Part shown: positions 42,826 through 51,287 of the stretch, piece by piece | Numbering within the stretch: the stretch's first letter is position 1 | Layout: each line of letters begins with the position of its first letter | Assembly (NCBI GenBank): GCA_946414025.1 | Contig: CAMKMX010000006.1 | Location: 1-64,000, forward strand | Length of the DNA: 64,000 bases | Direction of reading: 5' to 3' | Origin: an uncultured Fibrobacter sp. | GTDB lineage: Bacteria > Fibrobacterota > Fibrobacteria > Fibrobacterales > Fibrobacteraceae | Position numbers and translations under genes: made by a program | The notes under the pieces: model-generated | Told to the model about the DNA's origin: nothing | The model's database searches: none | The model's input: only the letters and a program-made list of their open reading frames with translations

Positions 42826-44110
42826 GAAAATTAACATAGTACCAGCAATCGTTTTTCTGGCAACGACTGTTCTTGTGCAGGCGGAGGATTCTCTGTCGCA
42901 TGAGCAATTCATTCCGCTAAATTCGTTGACTGAATCCGTGGCAAATCAAGAGACGGAACCCGCGAGCAGTTCCGCCGGTGTCACCAGCACAGCCGATACG
43001 GTCCAGCAAGACACCACCCGCACCGACAGCATCGCCGACACTACTGCCGCGATCATAGAAAACCCTTTCGGTTTGCCCGACGAACTGATGCCCCTCTGGA
43101 ATTCCATGAGCATCAAGCAGAAGGCCGCCCAGATGGTTATGGTGTACCTTTCTCCGGCCCAGTTCCTGATAGAAAACGAATTCGGAGCCGTGCTGGTCAT
43201 GAAAAACCACCTGAAGGACACGGCGGCATTCAAGGCCCGAATCAAGGAGGCCAACGAAGGCCTGAAAATCCCCCTGCTGGTGGCAAGCGACCAGGAAGGC
43301 GGCTTCGTAAACCGTCTGGGCGGCATCTCCGAAAAATGGAAGCACGCCCCCAGCGCCAAGGAAATGCGGGACATGCCCGCGGATTCTGTCCAGCTGATCT
43401 CCGCAGAAATCGGCGCTGAACTGATGGAACTTGGCATCAACATGAACCTGGCCCCGGTGCTGGACCCCGCCAAAGACCACCGGAAAAAGAATTCCTTCAT
43501 GGAAGAAAGCGCCCGCAGTTGGGAAAAGGATTCCACCAGTACCGAAAAAGTCCTGGCCTTTGTCCAGGGCATGCGCCAAAGCGGCGTGGTATGCGTGTCC
43601 AAGCATTTCCCGGGTTATGACTCTTGGACCAACAGCGACCATCAAATCGCCATCAGTGCAAGCCCCAAAAAGAAAATCGCCTACAACGTGGAATTTTTCA
43701 AGCGGCTTTCCGACCACATTCCCGTAACCATGATGAGCAGCGTGCGGTTCATCCGCATTTCTAGCCGCCCCGCCGTATTCGAGCCTAAAATCGTGAAGAT
43801 GGCTAGAGACATGAGCCCCGAAACGGTGATTCTCACCGACGATTTGTGGGGAGTGTCCCTACGGGCCTGGGTCAGCGGAACAGAACGGGTAAAAAGCAAG
43901 GGCTACCCCCGCAAGGATTTCCGCAAGCTCATCCGTACCGCCCTTACCGCAGGCAACGATATGTTCATGATTACCTACCCCGCAAAGGCGGTAGAGATGG
44001 TGAACTACCTTGTGCAGATTTCCAAGAACAACAAGACCTACAAAAAACGCATCGAAGAATCCGCCGCCCGAATACTCAAGATGAAGTACAAGGCGGGAAT
44101 GATCAGGTAG
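42824..44110 (+). CDS. Secreted GH3 beta-N-acetylhexosaminidase-like protein (NagZ type)
   Basis: Signal peptide (MKINIVPAIVFLATTVLVQA), then a Thr/Ser/Asp-rich linker (about 22-78) and a GH3 TIM barrel (about 85-428). NagZ landmarks: VMKNHLKDTAAF, VASDQEGGFVNRL, NMNLAPVLDP, the loop KHFPGYDSWTNSDH carrying the general acid/base His-Asp pair, and nucleophile Asp in VILTDDLWG. It probably removes GlcNAc from muropeptides or chitin fragments outside the cytoplasm. A secreted form with a linker is less common than cytoplasmic NagZ. The ATG is formed partly by the repeat upstream, so the exact start is uncertain by a few codons. Confidence 0.87.
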   Translation: MKINIVPAIVFLATTVLVQAEDSLSHEQFIPLNSLTESVANQETEPASSSAGVTSTADTVQQDTTRTDSIADTTAAIIENPFGLPDELMPLWNSMSIKQKAAQMVMVYLSPAQFLIENEFGAVLVMKNHLKDTAAFKARIKEANEGLKIPLLVASDQEGGFVNRLGGISEKWKHAPSAKEMRDMPADSVQLISAEIGAELMELGINMNLAPVLDPAKDHRKKNSFMEESARSWEKDSTSTEKVLAFVQGMRQSGVVCVSKHFPGYDSWTNSDHQIAISASPKKKIAYNVEFFKRLSDHIPVTMMSSVRFIRISSRPAVFEPKIVKMARDMSPETVILTDDLWGVSLRAWVSGTERVKSKGYPRKDFRKLIRTALTAGNDMFMITYPAKAVEMVNYLVQISKNNKTYKKRIEESAARILKMKYKAGMIR

Positions 44111-44187
44111 TGGTTAGGGGCTAGGATTTAGGGGCTAGGTTTTAGGTAACAGGTTGTAGGTGTTAGGGCCGCAGGGGACAAGATGTG
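44111..44187. repeat. CCTA tract and CAGCCCTAATACCT module (reverse orientation)
   Basis: ggttaggggctaggatttag ... ttagggccgcaggggacaag, the reverse complement of the tract-plus-module at 18.52-18.6 kb. It separates the GH3 and exonuclease genes, which converge. Confidence 0.7.
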
Positions 44188-44751
44188 TCAGCCGCGGCCG
44201 GGGCGAGAATCTTTCTTCGGTAGATTCTTCACCTCTTTCAACAACTTTTCCGGTCCGATTTTTTCATAGACCAGCTTCAAAATTTCAGCGGCGGCACGGG
44301 CGTCGGCCAGAGCCCTGTGGTGGTTAAAGTCCGGAAGCTCCAGGGACTCCGTCAGGTTATGCAGGCTGTAGCTAGGCAGCCCCGGAAAAAACCTTCGGGA
44401 AAGTTTCACCGTGCAAAGCCTGGGCGGGTCATACTTGATAGCACAGCGTTTCAATTCCGCCATCATGAAACGGCTGTCGAACTGCACGTTGTGAGCCACA
44501 AAGATGCGGTCCTGCAACATTCCCATCAGGTCTTCGGCAATGGCCGAAAACTGCGGTTTTCCCTGCACCATCTCGTCGGTAATTCCCGTAAGCCTCTGCA
44601 CAAAGGGCTGGATTGGCATGCCCGGATCTACCAGGGCCTGGAACGTTCCCTCCACGTTGGTTTCGTCCATCAAAACGACGCCTATTTCGGTAATGCGTCC
44701 ATCGGAAGGTTTCCCTCCGGTGGTTTCCAAGTCCACAACGGCAAATTTCAC
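44188..44751 (-). CDS. DEDDh 3'-5' exonuclease (DnaQ-like)
   Basis: Stand-alone proofreading-type exonuclease. ExoI FAVVDLETTGG (D7, E9), ExoII AHNVQFDSRFMM and ExoIII HHRALADARAA are complete, so metal binding and catalysis should be intact. 187 residues, the size of a bare epsilon-type domain, with no polymerase or UvrC-like extension. The Lys-rich C-terminus (KKDSRPGRG) is degenerate. It could be the Pol III epsilon subunit or a separate DNA/RNA exonuclease; the sequence does not decide. It is 24 bp after the periplasmic protein gene. Confidence 0.88.
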   Translation of the reverse strand: MKFAVVDLETTGGKPSDGRITEIGVVLMDETNVEGTFQALVDPGMPIQPFVQRLTGITDEMVQGKPQFSAIAEDLMGMLQDRIFVAHNVQFDSRFMMAELKRCAIKYDPPRLCTVKLSRRFFPGLPSYSLHNLTESLELPDFNHHRALADARAAAEILKLVYEKIGPEKLLKEVKNLPKKDSRPGRG

Positions 44752-44775
44752 GGTTTAGTCCCTGCGAAGCATTCC

Positions 44776-45360
44776 CTACTGGATAGGAACGTCGATATCC
44801 AGGGTCTGCCTTGCAGCACGATTTTCCACGCGGGCCTTCATGACCTTGGACTTGGGCCGACCATAGACAGGCACCACCACCAGGTTCGACACACCGGCAT
44901 CTTCGCTAGGAGTCGCCTCGGTTTCTGCAACGGTCTTCGAGAATATCGGAGTCTTGCCCTTATCAAAGACAGAATAGGTGAACTCCCGGTTCAGCCCCTT
45001 CTTGATTTGCTTGGTTGGCACCTGGAAATAGATGATACCGCCCTTGGGCACCTTGCGCAGGCTGTCCTTGATTTCTTCCTCGGTGGCAAAGTCCGCTTCC
45101 ATGGCCATACGCACGTTCTTCTTCAACTTGTCGGCACTTTCGTAAAGCACGGACACGTTGAACTTGGCATCTTCGGGCATGGCTTCTGGACGCACGTCCC
45201 GAATCTTCGCGTTGTTCTGGTAGTATTCCCAGCGGCCGTTGTCGTGGAGAATCACCGTAGAGCCGTTGGAGGTCGTCGCAATAATGTCGTTAGCAAAAGC
45301 ACCCACCGCAATGGCAAGCAGGCAAGCACATCCAACCAATCCACTCAATTTCATAATCAC
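44776..45360 (-). CDS. Uncharacterised secreted protein with GxxVxLxxxGxWEY motif
   Basis: Signal peptide (KLSGLVGCACLLAIAVGAFA). The first mature block has TTSNGSTVILHDNGRWEYYQ, a short motif seen at the N-terminus of several periplasmic proteins of unknown function (DUF3157-like). A helical, charged middle (ADKLKKNVRMAMEADFATEE) and a beta C-terminal part follow (FTYSVFDKGKTPIFSKTV). No cysteine in the mature chain. The function is unknown; it may start at residue 3 (second Met). Confidence 0.65.
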   Translation of the reverse strand: MIMKLSGLVGCACLLAIAVGAFANDIIATTSNGSTVILHDNGRWEYYQNNAKIRDVRPEAMPEDAKFNVSVLYESADKLKKNVRMAMEADFATEEEIKDSLRKVPKGGIIYFQVPTKQIKKGLNREFTYSVFDKGKTPIFSKTVAETEATPSEDAGVSNLVVVPVYGRPKSKVMKARVENRAARQTLDIDVPIQ

Positions 45361-45420
45361 CCCGATTGTTCGTCGTTTTCAAAAGAAATATAGTATTTGA
45401 CGGCTACGAGGTGTGAGATT

Positions 45421-45516
45421 AGTAATGAGTTGTCAGTTATGAGTCGTCAGTATGTAATTTGGCGCCAATGGCGCGATTGTAAAAACTCATTACTCACAAC
45501 TCAAAACTCACGACTC
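45421..45516. repeat. ACTCAT-type fold-back repeat with GGCGCC core (copy 2)
   Basis: agtaatgagttgtcagttat ... core tgtaatttggcgccaatggc ... actcattactcacaactc. The core matches copy 1 (14731-14829) with few differences, while the arms have drifted but stay complementary. Confidence 0.7.
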
Positions 45517-45520
45517 CCTG

Positions 45521-45585
45521 CACATTAAATCTTCTAGTCCCCGTCAGCCCTAATACCTACAACCTACTACCTATCCCCTATTACC
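45521..45585. repeat. CACATTAAATCTTCT / CAGCCCTAATACCTA module and CCTA tract
   Basis: cacattaaatcttctagtcc then gtcagccctaatacctac and CCTA units, matching 18431-18480. It runs into the gluQ promoter. Confidence 0.65.
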
Positions 45586-45591
45586 TATATT
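45586..45591 (+). promoter_or_regulatory. Candidate -10 (TATATT) for leaderless gluQ mRNA
   Basis: TATATT, 8 nt (ttcccccc), then the GTG start. A C-rich spacer rules out a Shine-Dalgarno. Confidence 0.45.
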
Positions 45592-45599
45592 TTCCCCCC

Positions 45600-46583
45600 G
45601 TGAACGGAAAAACCAGATTTGCGCCCAGCCCCACCGGCTACCTCCACGAAGGCCACCTGCTTTCGGCCCTGTACGTGTGGGCCGCCGCCAAAAAATGGGA
45701 CCTGTCGGTGCACCTGCGCATCGAGGACCACGACCAGGAAAGGTCAAGGCCCGAGCACATCGCCGCCATCCGCGAAGACCTGCAATGGCTTGGCTTCAAG
45801 TGGCAAAGCGAAAGCCTCCAGAGCGACCACTTCGACAGGTTCGAAAAGTCCCTCAAAAACCTTGAAGCACAAAACCTGGTCTATCCCTGCTACTGCAGCC
45901 GCAAGGAGCTGGAAGAACAAAATCCAAAGAACGAATTTGGCGAAATCATATACCAAGGAAAATGCAAGGGGGGAAGCCTCCCCCTCGCTGCAGCCACATA
46001 TCATCCCCGCCACTTACTTGTCATCCCCGCGCAGGCGGGGATCTCCCATCAACCTGGCGGGGATATCCATGCGTCTTCCGCTACCCCCTCTAGCGGGGGT
46101 TCCCCCCGCAACGCCCCCCACTCCCTCCGAATCAAGATTCCAGACAAAGTAATTAACTGGCACGACCTACGCCTAGGGGACTTTGCCGAAAATCCGAAAC
46201 TCCAATGCGGGGACTTCCCTATCCGGGATAGGATTGGCCAATGGACCTACCAGTTCGCCGTCTGCGTCGACGACATCGAAGAGGGAATCTCCCACGTTAT
46301 CCGGGGCGAAGACATACGGAACTCCACCGCAAGGCAAATCGCCCTGATGGAACTGATGGGCAGGACCGAACCGCCCAAGTACCTGCACCACCCCCTCATC
46401 GTAGATACCGCAGGCAAAAAACTTTCCAAGCGGGAAAAAGCCCACAGTATCCGGCAAGACCGGGAAGCAGGCGTCACCCCCCAAGAACTCCTGGGCAGGG
46501 TCCTTTTCAAGGCAGGTCTCGCCTCCACGCAAGCGCCCGCCGACCTAGACACCGCCCTGGACATCGTCTGCCGAAATCTGTAG
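45600..46583 (+). CDS. gluQ: Glutamyl-Q tRNA(Asp) synthetase with in-frame composite repeat insertion
   Basis: GluRS-like enzyme that glutamylates queuosine in the anticodon of tRNA-Asp. Class I signatures RFAPSPTGYLHEGH (HIGH) and KKLSKREKA (KMSKS) are present, with no anticodon-binding domain, as expected. The zinc site is C97, C99, Y118, C122. Directly after C122 come about 45-50 extra residues (GGSLPLAAATYHP, then LLVIPAQAGIS, SSGGSPRNAPH) before the conserved chain resumes at LRIKIPDKV. They are encoded by a composite palindromic repeat also found between genes at 13862-14014. The frame is open and the catalytic motifs survive; 327 residues versus about 290-300 for the family. GTG start. 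Confidence 0.92.
   Translation: MNGKTRFAPSPTGYLHEGHLLSALYVWAAAKKWDLSVHLRIEDHDQERSRPEHIAAIREDLQWLGFKWQSESLQSDHFDRFEKSLKNLEAQNLVYPCYCSRKELEEQNPKNEFGEIIYQGKCKGGSLPLAAATYHPRHLLVIPAQAGISHQPGGDIHASSATPSSGGSPRNAPHSLRIKIPDKVINWHDLRLGDFAENPKLQCGDFPIRDRIGQWTYQFAVCVDDIEEGISHVIRGEDIRNSTARQIALMELMGRTEPPKYLHHPLIVDTAGKKLSKREKAHSIRQDREAGVTPQELLGRVLFKAGLASTQAPADLDTALDIVCRNL
45968..46107. repeat. Composite palindromic repeat inside gluQ
   Basis: ggggggaagcctccccc, then tcatccccgcgcaggcgggg, then taccccctctagcgggggtt: the three modules of 13862-14014 in the same order, reverse complemented. The centre is the VIPAQAGIS-type element known as an in-frame repeat from many bacterial annotations. Confidence 0.85.
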
Positions 46584-46610
46584 ATACAAAAGCCAAAGAC
46601 GCCCCTATTC

Positions 46611-46644
46611 GACAACTCGTAACTCGTAACTCATAACTCGCTAC
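46611..46644. repeat. ACTCGT/ACTCAT repeat
   Basis: gacaactcgtaactcgtaac followed by tcataactcgctac: four to five imperfect 8-bp units just upstream of the helicase-like gene. Confidence 0.6.
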
Positions 46645-46656
46645 TTCTAAATAATG

Positions 46657-46662
46657 TATATT
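46657..46662 (+). promoter_or_regulatory. Candidate -10 (TATATT) for leaderless mRNA
   Basis: TATATT with 6 nt (cagggc) to the ATG at 46669; the in-frame ATG at 46654 would overlap this hexamer, which argues against it as the start. Confidence 0.4.
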
Positions 46663-46668
46663 CAGGGC

Positions 46669-49600
46669 ATGTCCAACGCAGCCCTGTCCGCCACCCTCTC
46701 AAAGATTCGCCAGGAATCGGCTCTTTTCGATTCCAAAGATTCACTTTTGAACTTCAACACCAAGGGCCTGTACCAGACGCCCCTGATGCTTGAAACCGGC
46801 GACCTGTTCTTTGAAAAGTGGAAACAGGCCGGAGGCCCCCTGCCACTGGACTCATTCCTCCCCAAGTCAGAAAGTTTCTCACCCCAGCAAAAGCTAGAGG
46901 TGAAAGAACATATCCTGCAAGCCCTCAAGGAAAAGCTGGAGGACTTCGGTACCACCGATTTATACCTGCTGCTGGGATTCTTGAAGTGGGAAGGGAACGC
47001 CCTTTCCCCAAGCCTGCTGGTGCCCCTGGATGTGAACCTCCAGACCCAGACGGTAGCCCTTTCTTCGAAGCCCCCTCTCGAAAACATCGTCCTGCGAGAA
47101 CGGTTGAAAACGGAGCTTTCGCTCCCCACCATAGAAGACGCTACCCTGAACGGGCAGTTCAGCATCTTGCTGTATTTTTCCCTCTTCGAAAAAGCGGTGG
47201 CGCCAAAGAAAAACTGGAAATTTACACGACACGGCATCTGCCTCGCCTTCTTTGATTCCGTCAAGCTTAACCTCAAGAAATGCATGGAACAGGGGCTGGA
47301 CGAATCCAATGCCAGCGCAGCATCTACCGTAAAGGCCCTCTTTACCGCCGAGGGATTCCAGACCAAAGCTTCCAAGTTCGACGGAGAGGCTTTCGACAAA
47401 ATTTACTCGCCGCTGGACCACTATCCTCTGTACATCACGGATTCCCACACCACCAAGGTCACAGAAGACGCAAAGGATGCCGGGAACAACGCCTACGCCA
47501 TCCAGGCCCTGCCAGGTACAGACTGGGACCGGGCCACGGCGAACCTGGTAGCCGATTCCATCGCCGAAAAGAAAAGCACCCTGGTGGTTTACCGCAGGGC
47601 ATCTACCGCCCAAAAGTTTAGGGACAGACTGTTCCCGCAGTTCCGTAATTTTGATGGTCCCGAAAGGGAAGCCCTTCTGCCGGAACTCCAGAGAACCCGC
47701 GAATCTTTCTTACGCTACTACGAAGCCGTAAACAAGAACATCCAGCCCTCCGACGCACCCCTTTCGGACCTGCTAACAGAGTTTGTCCAGAACCCGGCCG
47801 TCAAGGTTAAAGCATCCGACACCCTGTTCCAGAAAATCGCGAATGTGCCGTACAAGGACTACTGCGAACTCAAGGCGGACCTAGACGAGATTCTTTACCT
47901 GTACTTTGAAAAGAAGGGAAAGGAAGCACGAAACGCCTTCAAGGACGTGCGGGTTCCGAGCCTCTCTGTCGAAGAGCAAGAAGCAATTGCCAAGGAACTT
48001 GCCCTTGCCTCAAGCAAGGCCAACGAATTGAAGCCCCTTATCGCTCTGGTCGAAAAGACGGGACTGTTCCCCACGGGCATCTACCTTTCCGGACTTTCGG
48101 ACATCATTGACCTGATTCTCCAGAACTTCAACAGGAACACTCCTGTCTTTGAAGACTGGGAGCTGCGCTCCAACAGCTGGGAAGACTACCAGGATTCCCT
48201 GAAGGCGCTCCCCGAAGCTGGCGACAAGTGGGTCCGCTACCGTAGGCAGACTTCGGAGATCTACACCGATAACGCCGTAGATGAAAACATCCTTTCTGTC
48301 CGCGAAGAATTTGCAGACAGCCTGAAGGCCACCCTCAAGGGCCTTTCGGACCGCTACCGCAGTTCCAAGAAAAAGCTTTTGAAAGTCCTAAAAGACCCGA
48401 AAGCCGTCACGTCGGACAACCAGCTGCTGGACCTGATCGACACCCTGATTGAACTGCAAGAAAACAAGCGGGCCTACAAGGACACCTCCGTGCTGGGGAA
48501 CCACCTGCTGGGCCGCGACTGGCTCTACGAGCGTTCCAACTGGTTCGAGCTGAACAAGAAGATTACCTACATCTACGACTTTAGGGAGACCCACAAGAAC
48601 GACCCGCGGCTGGACCTGCTGCTCCAGATTCTGGAGCAGTGGCAGCTGTTCAAGGACGCCCTCCCCCAGATGAAGGACTACGCGAAGGTCGTCAAGGAAC
48701 TCCAGGAATCCACCCGCAAGATTACGAAGGGACTTTCCCTGGAAACGCCTCTCGAAAGCCTGTGCATCGAAAAGTGGCTGGACGAAATACAGCTGTGGAA
48801 CGCCAACTGGGGCAACCTGGAAATTCACGTGCGCACCACGTCGCTTTTGCAGTCCATCGAAAAATTCGGAGCAACGGAACTGGCCGACTACCTGAAAGAT
48901 GCGAACAATGTAAACCAGAACATTGCCCAAGCCTTCGCTCACTTCTGGGCGGGCACGCAAATCCAGCAGGTGGGCAAGGTTTGTACCGACCTGTTCTCCC
49001 TTTTGCCCAAGGCTCGCGCCCAAAAGACCAGGGACTACCGCTCCCGACTGGACCAGTTCTGCAACGCAAACTTCAGGCTGGTGCAAAACACAGTCAAGGA
49101 CAATCCGGGACTTTTCGCCTTTATCCCGCTGGAACAGAGTTTCCACCTGCCCCCGTCCAAAAAATTCCAGAACCTCGTGATTCTAGATGCAGACAGCATT
49201 TCGGTCTGTGAGGCGCTTCCCGCCATTTTCAAGGCTCAAAAAACGGTGCTGGTGGGCGATTCCAAGGCACCTCTCCTGAAGCACCTACCAATGGACGGTT
49301 ACCCCGAGGACAAAACTCCTCATACCCAGGCCTTCCAGGAATCTATTCTCACCATGAGTTTAAGGCAAGGGATTCCCACCAGGGAACTGTGGTTCTCCAC
49401 CACCTACGCCCACTCCTCCATAATAGATTTTGCGAACTACAAAATCTACGGTGGCAACATTTGTCAGCTTCCGCAACCCAGCCGCGAAAATCTGAAGAAC
49501 CAGACCCTGAAAATCGTTTCTGACAAGGTTATGGAAATTGCGAAGGCCGCCATCCACCACGCCGAAAGGCAACCGGGACGCACTCTCGGCATTATCGCTC

Positions 49601-50778
49601 TCCACCAGTCCACCTGCATGGAAATCGAGTCGGCCATCAACAGCCTCACGCCCAAGGATTCTACGGCAGCAAGGTTCTTCCAGCCTACAAACCCCTCCAT
49701 CAGTTTTTACGTAAAGACTCCCGAAAGGGCGGTCAACCGCCTGCGGGATACGATCCTCGTGTGCGGCGAGTATGACGCTACTGAAAAGAAATCCATCAAC
49801 AACGCCCTTTCTGTCTGTGCGACACTCGCCAAGAGCGAACTCCAGGTGTTCCTTTCCGAAAGCGACATGGCCCAGAAGCCCAAAGAAAAACCGGACCTTT
49901 TCTGGGAATGGATTCTATACCTGCAAAAAGTTCTCCCCCTGGATATTCGAGACGAAAAGCCCAAGGAATCCGTACTTTACGCTCAAGCTTTAAAAGCCCT
50001 GCAAGACGAGAATGTGCAGGTGGAGCCCTATTTCTGCCAGTGCGGAATTTCTGTCGGCCCCGTGGTCGTCGATGCCAACAATTCCAAACGGTTCCTCGCC
50101 ATGGTCGAAGACGACTGCACCACGGAACGTTTCAGGGAATCCATCGAAGACCGGATATACATTCGCCACACGTTGCTCCGTCAAATCGGCTGGAAGGTGC
50201 TGAACCTGTGGACCCCCTTCTGGTACATGGCCAACAGCGACGAAGTGAGCCACATGGTCACTACCATCGCCATCGAGCAGAGCGTGGCTCCCCCGCCCAA
50301 GGACGCCTCCGAAGAAGAATCCGAAAGCGTCGACGCCATCAGTGCCGAAAACCTGAGCGTGATTCCCTATACGGTGCTGCACCCGAAAATCGAAGGAACA
50401 CCTCACGACAGGCCTATCGCCGAACTTTCGGCGGCATCCATCATCACGCAGCTCAAGTTCTATGTGGACCACGAATCCCCCATTCACGAAGAACTGCTGC
50501 AGCAGAGGCTTTTCGAGCTCCACAAGGAGCCCTGGCCGAACCAGAAACTCGTGCCCCAGATTATGGACGCCATCAAGCAGGGCATCAAGGGCCAGAAGTT
50601 TATCCAGACCGGCAAGTTCCTGTATTCCCTCAAGAACCCTGCGGTAGAACTGAGAGACAGAAGTTTCCGGCCGTCTTCGGAACGGAAGATGATCTACGTT
50701 TCACCCGAAGAACGAATGTTCATACCGTCGTCCATGGACGAACGGGACATCAAGCAATTGCTGGGTTTGCTGGAATAG
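46669..50778 (+). CDS. Helicase/nuclease-like giant protein (DUF4011-DUF3320 family) with degenerate ATPase and nuclease motifs
   Basis: 1369 residues. N-terminal DUF4011-like domain (SLLNFNTKGLYQTPL, SPSLLVPLDV), long helical middle (about 340-800), SF1 helicase-like halves, a restriction-endonuclease-like domain (about 1125-1185) and a C-terminal DUF3320-like domain (VDHESPIHEELLQQRLFELH). The order matches DUF4011/DUF3320 helicases, but key motifs are lost: the Walker A site reads LPGTDWDRATANLV where GxxGTGKS is expected; Walker B reads LVILDADS (no DE); the GDPKQLPP site reads GDSKAPLLK; the Arg-bearing YRSR site reads TYAHS; and the nuclease core reads FLAMVEDDC without the first Asp. 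I conclude that ATPase and nuclease activities are probably gone and that a structural or regulatory role is likely. Start chosen at 46669 (MSNAAL). Confidence 0.8.
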   Translation: MSNAALSATLSKIRQESALFDSKDSLLNFNTKGLYQTPLMLETGDLFFEKWKQAGGPLPLDSFLPKSESFSPQQKLEVKEHILQALKEKLEDFGTTDLYLLLGFLKWEGNALSPSLLVPLDVNLQTQTVALSSKPPLENIVLRERLKTELSLPTIEDATLNGQFSILLYFSLFEKAVAPKKNWKFTRHGICLAFFDSVKLNLKKCMEQGLDESNASAASTVKALFTAEGFQTKASKFDGEAFDKIYSPLDHYPLYITDSHTTKVTEDAKDAGNNAYAIQALPGTDWDRATANLVADSIAEKKSTLVVYRRASTAQKFRDRLFPQFRNFDGPEREALLPELQRTRESFLRYYEAVNKNIQPSDAPLSDLLTEFVQNPAVKVKASDTLFQKIANVPYKDYCELKADLDEILYLYFEKKGKEARNAFKDVRVPSLSVEEQEAIAKELALASSKANELKPLIALVEKTGLFPTGIYLSGLSDIIDLILQNFNRNTPVFEDWELRSNSWEDYQDSLKALPEAGDKWVRYRRQTSEIYTDNAVDENILSVREEFADSLKATLKGLSDRYRSSKKKLLKVLKDPKAVTSDNQLLDLIDTLIELQENKRAYKDTSVLGNHLLGRDWLYERSNWFELNKKITYIYDFRETHKNDPRLDLLLQILEQWQLFKDALPQMKDYAKVVKELQESTRKITKGLSLETPLESLCIEKWLDEIQLWNANWGNLEIHVRTTSLLQSIEKFGATELADYLKDANNVNQNIAQAFAHFWAGTQIQQVGKVCTDLFSLLPKARAQKTRDYRSRLDQFCNANFRLVQNTVKDNPGLFAFIPLEQSFHLPPSKKFQNLVILDADSISVCEALPAIFKAQKTVLVGDSKAPLLKHLPMDGYPEDKTPHTQAFQESILTMSLRQGIPTRELWFSTTYAHSSIIDFANYKIYGGNICQLPQPSRENLKNQTLKIVSDKVMEIAKAAIHHAERQPGRTLGIIALHQSTCMEIESAINSLTPKDSTAARFFQPTNPSISFYVKTPERAVNRLRDTILVCGEYDATEKKSINNALSVCATLAKSELQVFLSESDMAQKPKEKPDLFWEWILYLQKVLPLDIRDEKPKESVLYAQALKALQDENVQVEPYFCQCGISVGPVVVDANNSKRFLAMVEDDCTTERFRESIEDRIYIRHTLLRQIGWKVLNLWTPFWYMANSDEVSHMVTTIAIEQSVAPPPKDASEEESESVDAISAENLSVIPYTVLHPKIEGTPHDRPIAELSAASIITQLKFYVDHESPIHEELLQQRLFELHKEPWPNQKLVPQIMDAIKQGIKGQKFIQTGKFLYSLKNPAVELRDRSFRPSSERKMIYVSPEERMFIPSSMDERDIKQLLGLLE

Positions 50779-50805
50779 AGAACTTTTTCTCGCGGAGGCT
50801 TCTTC

Positions 50806-50860
50806 GTCATCTTCGCCCATTCGGCCTTGCTCAGGGCAGGCTCCGGCGAGGATCCGCTTG
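50806..50860. repeat. Central module of the composite repeat (third copy)
   Basis: gtcatcttcgcccattcggc ... gctcagggcaggctccggcg then aggatccgc. It is the reverse complement of 13926-13973 with a few changes, lying between the convergent helicase-like and SPOR genes. Confidence 0.75.
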
Positions 50861-50869
50861 CTGGAATAA

Positions 50870-51283
50870 TTACCGCACTTTCACGACGAAAGCGCTGATG
50901 TTGTAGGCCGAAAGTTCACGGGCCTTGTCGTCGGCGGCTTTCTTGTTGTTCCAACCGCCGGCGCGTAACTTGTAGAAAGGCGCGTCGAACACCACCTGGA
51001 TAGCGTAACCCGTGCTGGCAGAAAGTTCTGCACGGCGGCGCTGGGCCGCATCGAAATCACCTACGGCCTCGAACTGCAAAACGTAAAGGTCCTTAGAGGC
51101 CTTCTTGTCGGCACTTGCCTTGCCGGGAACGGCAGGGCCTGCGGCAGCAGAACTGTCCCGCAAAGAGGCGGAAAGCTCGGGAGAATACTCGTTCCCGCGG
51201 AAAAGGGAATCCATGTCCGTAGGGTCTCCGGCAAAAGACAGTGCCGCTGCAAATCCGACAATAAAAGCAATAGACGATTTCAT
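50870..51283 (-). CDS. Secreted SPOR-domain protein
   Basis: ATG at 51283 starts a signal peptide (MKSSIAFIVGFAAALSFAG). A short Ser/Ala/Lys linker leads to a SPOR domain (about 65-137): LYVLQFEAVGDFDAAQRRRA, IQVVFDAPFYKLRAGGWNNK and a final SAFVVKV strand. SPOR domains bind denuded peptidoglycan glycan strands, mainly at the division septum. The longer frame to 51340 lies inside the ABC-transporter gene, whose stop is 4 bp upstream of this start, so the three genes pqqD-like/ABC/SPOR form one run. Confidence 0.82.
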   Translation of the reverse strand: MKSSIAFIVGFAAALSFAGDPTDMDSLFRGNEYSPELSASLRDSSAAAGPAVPGKASADKKASKDLYVLQFEAVGDFDAAQRRRAELSASTGYAIQVVFDAPFYKLRAGGWNNKKAADDKARELSAYNISAFVVKVR

Positions 51284-51287
51284 GACA

